Part shown: positions 42,701 through 50,593 of the stretch, piece after piece
Position numbering within the stretch: the stretch's first letter is position 1
How the letters are laid out: every line of letters starts with the position of its first letter
Source of the DNA: Methylobacterium jeotgali
GTDB lineage: Bacteria; Pseudomonadota; Alphaproteobacteria; Rhizobiales; Beijerinckiaceae
DNA: 64,000 bases
Direction: 5' to 3'
Assembly (NCBI RefSeq): GCF_022179345.1
Contig: NZ_BPQR01000010.1
Coordinates: forward strand, 100,005 to 164,004
Program-made: the position numbers and the translations under genes
Notes under the pieces: generated by a model
Seen by the model: only the letters and a program-made list of their open reading frames with translations
The model's database searches: none
What the model was told of the DNA's origin: nothing

Positions 42701-42936
42701 TCTTCGGCGTGGTGCCGCTGGCCATCGCCTCGGGCGCCGCCTCGCGGAGCCAGCAGGCGATCGGCACCGGCGTGATGGGCGGCATGATCTCGGCGACCGT
42801 GCTGGCGGTGTTCTTCGTGCCGGTGTTCTTCGTCGTGGTGATGCGCCTGTTCCGCCGCAAGCAGGTGGCGGCCGAGGAGACGGCACCGGCACGGGCGGAG
42901 CGCGCGGCGCCCGCTGGGGGCGTCCCGGCGGAGTAG
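39772..42936 (+). CDS. RND multidrug efflux pump (HAE1, AcrB/MexB-like)
   Basis: Inner-membrane transporter of 1054 residues, the normal length for the HAE1 family. It starts MARFFIDRPIFAWVVALFI. Twelve transmembrane segments are expected, with two periplasmic loops. Proton-relay residues appear in the family motif GILVDDAIVVVENVERIM. It pairs with the adaptor immediately upstream; no outer-membrane channel gene is adjacent, but a TolC-family gene lies at 62964 onward. Drug range cannot be told from sequence. Confidence 0.95.
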   Translation: MARFFIDRPIFAWVVALFICLGGALSIPLLPIAQYPMIAPPSIALSTAYPGASVENLYTGTTRLIEDELNGAANILSFESASDSFGNIEITAQFRPGTDPALAGVEVQNRLKRVEARLPAEVRQQGILVEEASAATLNIITLVSPDGSMDEVALGDFLTRNVINEIRRIPGVGRATLYSTQRSLRVWIDPDKLRGLSLNPADVTRAIQDQNVQIASGAVGAAPSPAKNAVNFPIIVKGQMTEPESFGAIVLRANPDGSNVRLRDIARIELGGEDYKFTTRLNGGEAAGISVTLAPDGNALQTARSIRAKMEELAQFFPDGVKWDIPYDITPAVDASIQKVLMTLIEAVVLVFVVMFLFLQNIRYTLIPTIVVPIALLGTCTVMLLAGFSINVLTMFGMVLAIGILVDDAIVVVENVERIMNEEGLSPKEATRKAMGQITGAIIGITLVLVAVFIPMAFFPGSVGIIYRQFSIAMVTSIAFSALLALSLTPALCATLLKPVEKGHGHAKRGFFGWFNRIVERETARYGRGVAWFVAKSMRVMVVYLALAVGLAYAFVRLPEGFLPVEDQGFFTVDVQTPPGSSFNRTLAAVKKLEEHLMAQPGVATVTIVNGFSFSGQGQVTSQAFVTLKPWGDRDADNSAAKLVEGTNKALATYRDATFDAQEPPPIDNLGNAAGFSFRLQDRAQRGYSALLAAQEQLLTLARQSPVLQKIKVEGLPPAPQAELVIDREKAAALGVNFDDVNDTIQVNLGSVYVNDFPNRGRMQRVIVQSEQLQRLNASDLLNYGVKNAQGTMVPMSSFAELKWGVGPAQIVGFNGYQTVRVTGEPAAGYTSGDAIAEMERLAGRLPKGFGFTWTGQSLQEKQAGSQASLLLALSVLIVFLCLAALYESWSIPFSVMLVIPLGVIGAVAAVYLRGLPNDVYFKIGLITIIGLSAKNAILIVEFAKDLWKPGKSLVEATIEAATLRFRPIVMTSLAFIFGVVPLAIASGAASRSQQAIGTGVMGGMISATVLAVFFVPVFFVVVMRLFRRKQVAAEETAPARAERAAPAGGVPAE

Positions 42937-43016
42937 GGTCCGCTCGAGCCTTTTCAGCCGAAGTGGGCGCCGGTTCGGCGTCAGAAAATGCGGCCGAACG
43001 AGAACCTGAAGCCGCT

Positions 43017-43781
43017 TCAGCGCCGGGCGAGGTCGCGCAGACCCTGCCCGGCGATCCGGGCGCGCTCGTGCGCCCAGGAGTGGCCGGGCCAGAAGCGGCC
43101 CTCCGGCGTGTCGAAGAAGCCGCAGAGCAGGAGGCCGCGCGGGCGCGCAAGGCCGAGGCGGACGAGCGCCCGGTGCCATCGCCCGGTCTCGCCGCCGGGT
43201 AGGCCGTGCGCCCGCAGCAGCATGAGAACGGCAAAGCCCGTCGAGGGCGCCGCGAAGGCGATGTCGGGGACGAGCGGATAGTCCTCGCGCACCGCCGGGT
43301 CGTCCGCCGCGAAGCGGCTGCGGGGCACGGCGCCGGGATCCGGGAGCGCGCCGCTCCGCGGGTCGTTCAGGCAGAGGAGCAGGTGGAAGCGCTCCGGCGC
43401 CGCCTGCATCGCGTCGAGTGTCCGCGCCTCGGTCGGCCAGCCGTGGAAGCGCCCGGTGTCGAAGTGCTGGCGCAGCACGAGCACGTTGAGATGACGGCCG
43501 GACAGGAACCGCGGCAAGAACGGCGCCCGGTTGAAATGCACGACCGCGTCCCGCTCTGCGCACGGCACGGCGGCGAGGTCGCGGGGCGTCAGGGTGGGGT
43601 TGTTGGCGAGCAGCGTGACGCTTCGCCGGCCCCGCAGCGCCGACACGAGACCCGCGATCGCGACCGGCGCGCGATCGGGCTCCGAATCCGGCGGCGAGAT
43701 GGGGCTCGAAGGCGGCATCGGCGGTCTCGCGGATGGGACGGCGGAGGAGACCTGTTCAAGACCCGGCGCCGGCATGGTCAA
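43017..43781 (-). CDS. hypothetical protein, GT29-like fold possible
   Basis: A 254-residue protein with a Pro-rich N-terminal 40 residues. The core begins with VTLLANNPTLTPRDLAAVPC, and ERDAVVHFNRAPF resembles the nucleotide-sugar segment of the sialyltransferase-like GT29 group. FPxHSW-like FWPGHSWAHERARI is near the C-terminus. Some homologues have been labelled urease accessory without support. Function unknown; a glycosyltransferase-like fold is a guess. Confidence 0.6.
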   Translation of the reverse strand: MTMPAPGLEQVSSAVPSARPPMPPSSPISPPDSEPDRAPVAIAGLVSALRGRRSVTLLANNPTLTPRDLAAVPCAERDAVVHFNRAPFLPRFLSGRHLNVLVLRQHFDTGRFHGWPTEARTLDAMQAAPERFHLLLCLNDPRSGALPDPGAVPRSRFAADDPAVREDYPLVPDIAFAAPSTGFAVLMLLRAHGLPGGETGRWHRALVRLGLARPRGLLLCGFFDTPEGRFWPGHSWAHERARIAGQGLRDLARR

Positions 43782-43854
43782 GAGGCTGTCGGCTCATGGA
43801 CGCCGTATTGCGATCCCGTTAGGGTTGTGGCCGGGGCTGATCCGGGAGAGCGTC

Positions 43855-44400
43855 ATGCGCAAGACCGTCCTGACCGGCGTCGTCCGTCTCGGGAGCACCT
43901 GCGGCCTCGCCGCCCTGCTCCTCTCCACGCCCCTCGCCCCGCCCGCCGCGGCGCAGGACGGCGCCTCGCAGCCGGGCGCCGCTTGGCAGGATCCCCCTGC
44001 CCGCCTGCCGCCGACGCCAGCGGCCAAGGCCCCGAAGACCGAGACGCGGGAGAGGCCGGTCGCCGAGGCGAAGCCGAAGGCGCGCAAGGTCGTTCGGGAG
44101 GTTCGGGCACCGCGTCGGGTACGGGTGTCGGAACGCCGCGAGACCTCCCGCCGGATCGAGACCGTACGCCCCGCTCACACGCGTCGGGTGGCGATGACCC
44201 CCCGGGGTTCGGTTGTCGCGCAGTATCCCGCCTATGCCGGCCCGCCGGTGGTCTACGGGAGGACCCTCGAGGACGAGCGGCTCGCCCGCATCCGGGCGGC
44301 CCAGGCCGCAGGCTACATCGTCGTCCGCTCCCGCTCCGTCGAGTTTCCCGACGGGCGCTCGCTGCGGACCTACCGTCCCTACGAGGACGAGGAGGACTGA
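43855..44400 (+). CDS. exported basic hypothetical protein
   Basis: A 181-residue protein with a signal peptide ending near PPAAAQD. A Pro/Ala/Lys/Arg-rich low-complexity middle follows (AKAPKTETRERPVAEAKPKA), then a short conserved-looking C-terminus (DERLARIRAAQAAGYIVVRS). Typical of Hyphomicrobiales envelope proteins with disordered linkers. ATG 43855 begins the signal peptide; upstream frames add no sensible sequence. Confidence 0.55.
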   Translation: MRKTVLTGVVRLGSTCGLAALLLSTPLAPPAAAQDGASQPGAAWQDPPARLPPTPAAKAPKTETRERPVAEAKPKARKVVREVRAPRRVRVSERRETSRRIETVRPAHTRRVAMTPRGSVVAQYPAYAGPPVVYGRTLEDERLARIRAAQAAGYIVVRSRSVEFPDGRSLRTYRPYEDEED

Positions 44401-44410
44401 GTGCCGCGCC

Positions 44411-44644
44411 TCAGCGGACGCGCGGCGGCCGGCTCGGCTCGAACACGATGCGGCGATGGAACGCGCACCAGCTCTTGCCGTCGGCGACGGGCGCGCCGCA
44501 GCACAGGGCGCCCTCGCTCGGCTCGCCGATGATGAACTTGCACACGAACGCGCCCGATTGCGCGAACGGCACGCGGTAGGTCTCGGAGGGCTCGGCAAGG
44601 CTCTCGGCCTCGGCGAATTCGGAGAAGCGGACCACTTGGTTCAT
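44411..44644 (-). CDS. GcrA-like zinc motif protein
   Basis: Seventy-seven residues. The C-terminal half carries ALCCGAPVADGKSWCAFHRR, which matches the Cys/His cluster at the end of GcrA-type cell-cycle regulators (C-G-A-P-V, then W-C-x-x-H). The N-terminal DNA-binding helix of true GcrA is missing, so this is a free-standing version of the motif. Start ATG 44644; an in-frame ATG at 44668 gives eight more residues. Confidence 0.6.
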   Translation of the reverse strand: MNQVVRFSEFAEAESLAEPSETYRVPFAQSGAFVCKFIIGEPSEGALCCGAPVADGKSWCAFHRRIVFEPSRPPRVR

Positions 44645-45016
44645 AGCGCTCGACGGTTGTGCGGGCATCGGCGGCCATGCGGCGCGCCTGCCGAAGAAGG
44701 GAGGAAGTCTCGCCGGACCCGGCGGCTCATCCGCATCGGCACGAAAGACCGGGGCGCGGGCGAATCCGACACTGCGACATCACACTGTCATAGATAGTCT
44801 TACCGCACCGCGAAACAAGCCCGTCATGCATCATGCACAGGGGTGCACAGTGTTCCGCAGCGGGGAATGCGTAGCCGTGAGGAAGGTGACAGATTCGTCA
44901 CCGATCTTCCGCACGCGAAACCTCGGTGCCCGGCCTGCGTCGAGACGCCGCCGCTTCCTTGAGCCCTCGTCCGCCCCGTTGTAAGGCCGCCCGGTCCGCC
45001 GGGGGGATCAGGACCG
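44645..45016. other. divergent intergenic region
   Basis: About 370 bp between the GcrA-like gene and the epimerase. It contains an AT-richer patch (44769-44820) and nested TGCA palindromes near 44835-44850 (TGCATCATGCA). Probably promoters for both genes; I cannot assign -35/-10 elements. Confidence 0.35.
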
Positions 45017-46027
45017 ATGCGCGCGCTCGTGACCGGCTCGGCCGGCTTCATCGGCTATCACCTCAGCCGGCGCCTCCTGGGCGAGGGGCACGCGGTCGTC
45101 GGGCTCGACGGCTTCTCCGACTACTACGACGTCGCCCTGAAGCGGGCGCGCCACGCCGAGCTTGAGCGCCTGCCCGGCTTCGAGCCGGTGGAGGGCCGCC
45201 TGGAGACGCCCGGCCTGCTCCACGATCTCCTCGGACGGGTGCGGCCCGACATCGTCGTCCACCTCGCCGCCCAGGCGGGCGTGCGCTACAGCCTCGAGAA
45301 CCCGCAGGCCTATGCGGATGCCAACCTCACCGGCTCGTTCAACCTGCTGGAGGCGGTGCGCGCCCATCCGGTCCGCCACCTGCTGCTCGCCTCGACCAGC
45401 TCAGCCTATGGCGGCAACACCGCGCTGCCCTTCCGCGAGACCGACCGGGCGGTGACGCCGCTGACCCTCTACGCGGCCTCGAAGCTCGCCATGGAGGCGA
45501 TGGCGCATTCCTACGCGCATCTCTTCGGCCTGCCGACGACGGCGTTCCGCTTCTTCACCGTCTACGGGCCCTGGGGCCGGCCGGACATGGCGCTCTTTCT
45601 CTTCGCCCGGAAGATCCTGGCGGGCGAGCCGATCGAGGTCTTCTCCGGCGGCACGGCGGAGCGGGACTTCACCTACGTGGACGACCTCGTCGACGCGATC
45701 CGCCGCCTGATCGACCGGCCGCCGCCGGCGCCCGGCGGCGAGGGCCCCGCCTGCGCGGCCGACACCCTGAGCCCGGTCGCGCCCTATCGCCTCGTCAACA
45801 TCGGCGGCGGCCGCCCGGAGCGGCTCGGCCGGATGATCGACGTTCTGGAGGCCGCGATCGGGCGGCCGGCGGAGCGGATCGCCAAGCCGCTGCCGCCGGG
45901 GGACGTCGCCCGCACCCATGCCAGCACGGAGCTTCTCGAGTCCCTGATCGGCACAGTCCCCAGCACCCCGATCACGGACGGCATCCCCGCCTTCGTGCGC
46001 TGGTACCGGGACTACTACCGCGTCTGA
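45017..46027 (+). CDS. NAD-dependent epimerase (UDP-glucuronate 4-epimerase-like)
   Basis: Short-chain dehydrogenase-type sugar nucleotide epimerase of 336 residues. It has the NAD-binding glycine motif TGSAGFIGYHLSRRLL, the GLDGFSDYYDVALKRAR segment typical of UDP-glucuronic acid epimerases, and the catalytic Ser/Tyr-Lys in STSSAYGGN and LYAASKLAMEAM. Makes galacturonate-type sugars for surface polysaccharide. The substrate is inferred from the DYYD region. Confidence 0.9.
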   Translation: MRALVTGSAGFIGYHLSRRLLGEGHAVVGLDGFSDYYDVALKRARHAELERLPGFEPVEGRLETPGLLHDLLGRVRPDIVVHLAAQAGVRYSLENPQAYADANLTGSFNLLEAVRAHPVRHLLLASTSSAYGGNTALPFRETDRAVTPLTLYAASKLAMEAMAHSYAHLFGLPTTAFRFFTVYGPWGRPDMALFLFARKILAGEPIEVFSGGTAERDFTYVDDLVDAIRRLIDRPPPAPGGEGPACAADTLSPVAPYRLVNIGGGRPERLGRMIDVLEAAIGRPAERIAKPLPPGDVARTHASTELLESLIGTVPSTPITDGIPAFVRWYRDYYRV

Positions 46028-46088
46028 GCGGCCCGGCGGCGGGGACGCCGCAGAGCCTTCTCGGTTCGAGCGGAGCCGCCCGATGGGA

Positions 46089-46322
46089 TCAGGAGGTCGA
46101 CCACTCCCGCTTGGCCTCCTCGGCGGAGCGGTCGAGGCGCACCTGGCCGCCCTCGACGGCCTGCACGAAGTCGACGGGGATGTAGTGGTGCAGGCCGCCG
46201 GCATCCTTGTCCGTCTTGGTGAGCTTGATCTGTCCGGCATCGACATGATCCACGGTGCCGACATGGGCGCCGTCGGAGCCGACCACCTCGGCGTGTTCCT
46301 TGATCTGCGAAACGTCGACCAT
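46089..46322 (-). CDS. DUF2171 domain protein
   Basis: A 77-residue protein starting VDVSQIKEHAEVVGSDGAHV, then GTVDHVD and IKLTKTDKDAGGLHHYIPVD. This is the DUF2171 pattern, a small beta-barrel related to PRC-barrel proteins. Common in methylobacteria; function unknown, often linked to stress response. It opposes the flanking genes. Confidence 0.88.
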   Translation of the reverse strand: MVDVSQIKEHAEVVGSDGAHVGTVDHVDAGQIKLTKTDKDAGGLHHYIPVDFVQAVEGGQVRLDRSAEEAKREWSTS

Positions 46323-46468
46323 TCGAAGTCCTCCTCTCGGGTCCCGGCCAACCGCCGCCGGCCGCCGGTGTTCCGCGCCGGGGCACGGGGCTGCGCCATC
46401 GATCTCGCCCGTTCCCTCGGGCGCGCGGATCGTCCAGAAGGGGCCGGTTCGAGAACAGAACGGAGCGC

Positions 46469-47332
46469 ATGCGGATGACCGGTTCGGCCCAAGCCCTCGT
46501 CTCGCCGGAATGGCTGCACGAGCGCCTCTCGGCGCCCGATCTCGTGGTGCTCGACGGCTCCTGGTACCTGCCCGCCGCCGGGCGCGATCCGGAGGCGGAG
46601 TTCCGCGCCGCCCACATCCCCGGCGCGATCCGCTTCGACATCGACGCGATGAGCGACGAGGGCTCGCCCCTCCCCCACATGATGCCGCGCCCGGAGGTGT
46701 TCGCCTCGCGGATGCGGGCCCTCGGGGTCGGCGACGGCGTGCAGATCGTCGTCTACGACGGCATGGGCCTGTTCTCGGCCCCGCGCGTCTGGTGGATGCT
46801 GCGCAGCTTCGGCGTGCGGGACGCGGCGGTGCTCGACGGCGGCCTGCCGGCCTGGGTGGCCGCGGGCTTTCCCACCGAGGAGGGCGAGGCCCGGCCGCGC
46901 GAGCGGCGCCATTTCAGCGCCCGCTTCGACAACGGGGCCGTGGCGGATGCGGGCGACGTCGCGCGCGCCCTCGACACCGGCAGCGCCCAGGTGGTCGATG
47001 CCCGCTCCGGCAGCCGCTTCCGCGGCGAGGAGGCCGAGCCCCGCCCCGGCGTGCGCCCCGGCCACATGCCCGGCGCCCTCAACATGCACTATGCCGCCCT
47101 CCAGTCGAACGGCCGCATGAAGGACCCCGACGCCCTGCGCGCGGCGTTTGCCGAGAACGGCATCGACCCGGACCGGCCGATCGTGACGACCTGCGGCTCC
47201 GGCGTCACCGCCGCGATCGTGTCGCTCGCCCTCGAGACCATGGGCCGCCCGGCCCGCGCCCTCTACGACGGCTCCTGGTCGGAATGGGGTGCCGACACCG
47301 CCCGCCCCGTGGCGACGGGGCCGGCCCGGTAG
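46469..47332 (+). CDS. sseA: 3-mercaptopyruvate sulfurtransferase
   Basis: A 287-residue protein with two rhodanese domains. The N-terminal inactive domain includes FRAAHIPGAIRFDIDAMSDE, and the C-terminal one has the active-site loop TTCGSGVTAA with catalytic Cys 242. The CGSGVTA loop marks mercaptopyruvate rather than thiosulfate as the preferred sulfur donor. A housekeeping cytoplasmic enzyme. Confidence 0.9.
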   Translation: MRMTGSAQALVSPEWLHERLSAPDLVVLDGSWYLPAAGRDPEAEFRAAHIPGAIRFDIDAMSDEGSPLPHMMPRPEVFASRMRALGVGDGVQIVVYDGMGLFSAPRVWWMLRSFGVRDAAVLDGGLPAWVAAGFPTEEGEARPRERRHFSARFDNGAVADAGDVARALDTGSAQVVDARSGSRFRGEEAEPRPGVRPGHMPGALNMHYAALQSNGRMKDPDALRAAFAENGIDPDRPIVTTCGSGVTAAIVSLALETMGRPARALYDGSWSEWGADTARPVATGPAR

Positions 47333-47453
47333 GGGCCCGAAGGACCGGCTCCGTCATCCGCCTGTCATGGCAGGCGGGCTCGGCTGGCGGCGCAGTCCCG
47401 CACCGGGATCGCGGAGAGTCGTTCAACTTTTCGTGCGTCGGATTGCCGGAAGT

Positions 47454-47467
47454 ATAGCATTTGCTAT
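47454..47467. promoter_or_regulatory. inverted repeat upstream of the porin gene
   Basis: ATAGCA-TT-TGCTAT, a perfect inverted repeat 34 bp before the porin start, overlapping a possible -10 (TATAGC). Possible operator or weak hairpin. Confidence 0.35.
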
Positions 47468-47500
47468 GGCCAAGGCGGGGCGTTCGCGGGGAACAGCGCG

Positions 47501-49594
47501 GTGGCGGAACGGCGGAGAGCGATGGGGCGGAGCGGCCTCGCGGCCGGAGCGGTCGCGCTCGCTCTCGCCGTTCCCGGTGCCCGTGCCGCCGATCCGGCAG
47601 CGCTCCCGGCGGAGCCGGCCTTCATCGACTGGTCGGGGCTCTCTCTCGGGATCGAGGGTAGCGCCGGCGCCTCCTTCGGCGCCTTCGGCTTCGGGCCGAC
47701 GACGGTCGGCGGCCGGCCGGTTCCGCCCTTCCGCACCGGCGACGCCACCGGACGCAACGATCGCAGCCGCGAGGCGACCACCGCCGTCGGTGGCGGCTTT
47801 GCCGGCTATGCCTGGCAGGCCGGGCCGTGGCTGTGGGGCATCGAGGCCGACCTCGCCGGCTCGAACCTCAAGCGCCCCGTCTCCTTGACGGTGCCGGGCT
47901 TCGGCACCGAGGCGATCGATCCCGCCTTCAGCCTGATCCGCGCCAAGACCGACCTCTACGGCACCCTGCGGGGCCGCTTCGGCCTCGCCTTCGAGCGCTC
48001 CCTCGTCTACGCGACCTTCGGGCTCGCCGGCGCCCGCACCCGCTACCTCGCGAGCTATCCCGACGCCGCGGGCGGCGTCGCGGGGGCGCAGGCCGAGCGC
48101 ACCGGGATCGGCTTCACCCTCGGCGCGGGCGTCCAGTACGCGGTCACCGACACGATCGCGCTCGGGCTCGACTACCGCTACCTCGATCTCGGCTCGACGG
48201 GCCGCTTCACCCTCGGCGCCGTGCCGGGCCTCGGGCCGGTCTCGACCCGGGCGGCCTCGACCGCCAACCAGATGCTGGCGCGGCTGATCTGGTACCCGCA
48301 GGGGCTGCGCCTGCCCCCGGAGGCCGAGGCGCCGGAGGACCGCGAGGCCCGCTTCTCGCTCCACGGCCAGACCACCTTCGTGAACCAAGCCGTGCCGGGC
48401 TTCCGCTCGCCCTATCAGAGCGGCAACAGCCTCGTGCCGCATCAGGCCCAGGCGACGACGACGGCGACTCTCTTCCTCGGCTTCAAGCTGATGGAGGGGA
48501 CCGAGCTCTACTACAACCCGGAGTTCTCCCAGGGCTTCGGCCTGTCGCGCACGCTCGGCATCGCCGGCTTCGTCAACGGCGAGGCGCAGAAGGCCGGCGC
48601 GCCCTTCCCGAAGCTGCGCTCGAACCGCTACTTCGTGCGCCAGACCTTCGGCCTCGGCGGCGAGACCGAGGAGGTGCCCGACGGCCCGAACCAGGTCGCG
48701 ACCCGCCGCGACGTGGAGCGGATCACCGTCGTCGCCGGCAAGTTCGCGCTGGGCGACTTCTTCGACGGCAACGCCTACGCCCACGACCCGCGCGTCGACT
48801 TCATGAACTGGTCGCTCTGGGCCTCCTCGGCCTGGGACTTTCCGGCCAACCTCCCCGGTTTCACGCAAGGGGTGATGGTCGAGTACAACCGGGCCGAGTT
48901 CGCCCTGCGCGCCGCCTATACCCAGGTGCCGAAGGAGCCCTCGAGCGACGTGCTCGACCCCCGCCTCCTCGACCGGGCCGGCGCCAACATCGAGCTGGAA
49001 ACCCGCCACACCCTGCCGGGGATCGACCAGCCCGGTCGCATCCGGCTCGGCGCCTTCTCGAATGTCGGCAACACCGCGAACTACCGGCAGGCGGTCGTCC
49101 TGACCCAGGCGGGCCTCTTCGCCGACGCGGCGGAGGCCGCCTCCGCCACCCGCCGTCCCCGCCGCAAGAGCGGGGTCTACGCCAACCTGGAGCAGGCACT
49201 CACCGCCGATCTCGGGATGTTCGCGCGGGCCAGCCTCTCGGACGGGCGCAACGAGAGCCTGTCCTTCACCGACATCGACCGCAGCCTCTCCGGCGGTCTC
49301 TCCCTGAAGGGCACCGCCTGGGACCGGCCGACCGATACGGTCGGGATCGGCGGCGCGGTCAACGGGCTCTCGCCGTCGCACCGGGCCTACTTCGCCAATG
49401 GCGGCCTCGGGCTCCTCATCGGCGACGGCCGTCTGAACTACGGCACGGAGCGGGCGGTCGAGACCTACTACGCCCTGAACCTGACCAAGATGCTGACCCT
49501 GACCCTTGACTATCAGTTCGTGACGAACCCCGCCTACAACCGCGACCGCGGGCCCGTGCACGTCTTCGCCACCCGCCTGCACGCGGATTTCTGA
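47501..49594 (+). CDS. outer-membrane carbohydrate porin (OprB-like) with extra N-terminal barrel
   Basis: A 697-residue outer-membrane protein. The signal peptide runs to about residue 29 (ALALAVPGARAAD). An N-terminal 8-strand-type barrel of about 200 residues follows, with the alphaproteobacterial pattern GGFAGYAWQAGPWLWGIEAD and FGLAFERSLVYATFGLAGAR. An OprB-type carbohydrate porin domain then runs from FSLHGQTTFVNQAVPGFRSP to the C-terminal ALNLTKMLTLTLDYQFV and phenylalanine end. It is longer than ordinary OprB because of the extra barrel. Substrate unknown, probably sugars. Confidence 0.85.
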   Translation: MAERRRAMGRSGLAAGAVALALAVPGARAADPAALPAEPAFIDWSGLSLGIEGSAGASFGAFGFGPTTVGGRPVPPFRTGDATGRNDRSREATTAVGGGFAGYAWQAGPWLWGIEADLAGSNLKRPVSLTVPGFGTEAIDPAFSLIRAKTDLYGTLRGRFGLAFERSLVYATFGLAGARTRYLASYPDAAGGVAGAQAERTGIGFTLGAGVQYAVTDTIALGLDYRYLDLGSTGRFTLGAVPGLGPVSTRAASTANQMLARLIWYPQGLRLPPEAEAPEDREARFSLHGQTTFVNQAVPGFRSPYQSGNSLVPHQAQATTTATLFLGFKLMEGTELYYNPEFSQGFGLSRTLGIAGFVNGEAQKAGAPFPKLRSNRYFVRQTFGLGGETEEVPDGPNQVATRRDVERITVVAGKFALGDFFDGNAYAHDPRVDFMNWSLWASSAWDFPANLPGFTQGVMVEYNRAEFALRAAYTQVPKEPSSDVLDPRLLDRAGANIELETRHTLPGIDQPGRIRLGAFSNVGNTANYRQAVVLTQAGLFADAAEAASATRRPRRKSGVYANLEQALTADLGMFARASLSDGRNESLSFTDIDRSLSGGLSLKGTAWDRPTDTVGIGGAVNGLSPSHRAYFANGGLGLLIGDGRLNYGTERAVETYYALNLTKMLTLTLDYQFVTNPAYNRDRGPVHVFATRLHADF

Positions 49595-49635
49595 GGGCGC
49601 TTGCGGCAGCGCGCGGGCCGGTCCACTGAGCCGGC

Positions 49636-50496
49636 ATGAGCGAAGACGACCGCCCCCGCCGTCCGGCCCCCAAGCGCCCGGAGCGCCCGCGCAAGCCCTT
49701 CCCCGGACGCGGCGGCCGTCCCGGCGTGCCGCCCGACCGCCGGGGCGGCCCCCGCTCGGGGCCCGATGCCGGCCCGCGCGGAGGCCCCGACGACCCGATC
49801 GTGCTCTACGGCTGGCACCCGGTCTCGCAGGCGCTCGCCAACGAGCATCGCGCCCTGCACCGGCTGCTCGCCACGGAGAACGGCGCGGCGCGCCTCGCCG
49901 AGGAGCTGGGCACCCTGCGCATCGCCCCGGAGCTGGTGCGGCCCCGCGACATCGACCGCCTGCTCGGGCCGGACGCCGTGCACCAGGGCCTCTACCTCGA
50001 GGTCGATCCCCTGCCCGCCCCGGACCTCGACGCGCTGCCCGAGGACGCGCTGCTCGTGGCCCTCGACCAGCTCACCGACCCGCACAACGTCGGGGCCATT
50101 GTGCGCACGGCCGCCGCTTTCGGGGTCACGGCGATCGTCACCACGGCCCGGCACTCGCCGGCCGCGACCGGGGTGCTGGCCAAGTCCGCCTCCGGCGGGC
50201 TGGAGCACGTGCCGATGGTCGTGGTGCGCAATCTCGCCGAGGCGCTGATCAGCCTCGGCGAGCGCGGCTTCACCCGCATCGGCCTCGATTCGGAGGCGCC
50301 GGAGACGCTGGCTGCCGTCGGCCCGCGCCGGCCGGCGGTGCTGGTGCTCGGCGCCGAGGGCAAGGGCCTGCGCGAGCGCACCCGAAGCTGCTGCGACGTG
50401 CTCGCCCGCATCCCGTTCTCGGGGGCGATCCGCAGCCTCAACGTCTCGAACGCGGCGGCGATCGCCCTCTACGCCCTTAGCCCCGGGGAGGCCTAA
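49636..50496 (+). CDS. rlmB: 23S rRNA 2'-O-ribose methyltransferase RlmB
   Basis: A 286-residue SPOUT methyltransferase. A disordered Pro/Arg/Gly-rich N-terminus of about 55 residues is followed by the SpoU substrate-binding domain (GWHPVSQALANEHRALHRLL). The knotted catalytic domain has ALDQLTDPHNVGAIVRTAAA, LVLGAEGKGLRER and IRSLNVSNAAAIALY. Modifies G2251 (E. coli numbering) in the peptidyl transferase centre. Confidence 0.92.
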   Translation: MSEDDRPRRPAPKRPERPRKPFPGRGGRPGVPPDRRGGPRSGPDAGPRGGPDDPIVLYGWHPVSQALANEHRALHRLLATENGAARLAEELGTLRIAPELVRPRDIDRLLGPDAVHQGLYLEVDPLPAPDLDALPEDALLVALDQLTDPHNVGAIVRTAAAFGVTAIVTTARHSPAATGVLAKSASGGLEHVPMVVVRNLAEALISLGERGFTRIGLDSEAPETLAAVGPRRPAVLVLGAEGKGLRERTRSCCDVLARIPFSGAIRSLNVSNAAAIALYALSPGEA

Positions 50497-50503
50497 GACC
50501 GTA

Positions 50504-50533
50504 ACACCTTCGAACCGAAGCGTTCGAAGGTGT
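50504..50533. terminator. bidirectional hairpin terminator
   Basis: ACACCTTCGAA (50504-50514) and TTCGAAGGTGT (50523-50533) form a perfect 11-bp stem with an 8-nt loop, between convergent rlmB and the CYTH/CHAD gene. No long U-run, so strength is uncertain. Confidence 0.6.
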
Positions 50534-50593
50534 GCAGGCAAGCCCGAACGGGCGCCCGCGCCAATGCGCGGAACGCAGCTGGTCTGTGATCCC

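Noticed and set aside
38365..43563. A 1732-codon minus-strand frame and an 1817-codon plus-strand frame over the efflux operon
   Set aside because: Both are shadows of the RND adaptor and pump in GC-rich DNA: His/Arg/Asp-repeat composition, no domains, and the real genes fill the region in another frame.
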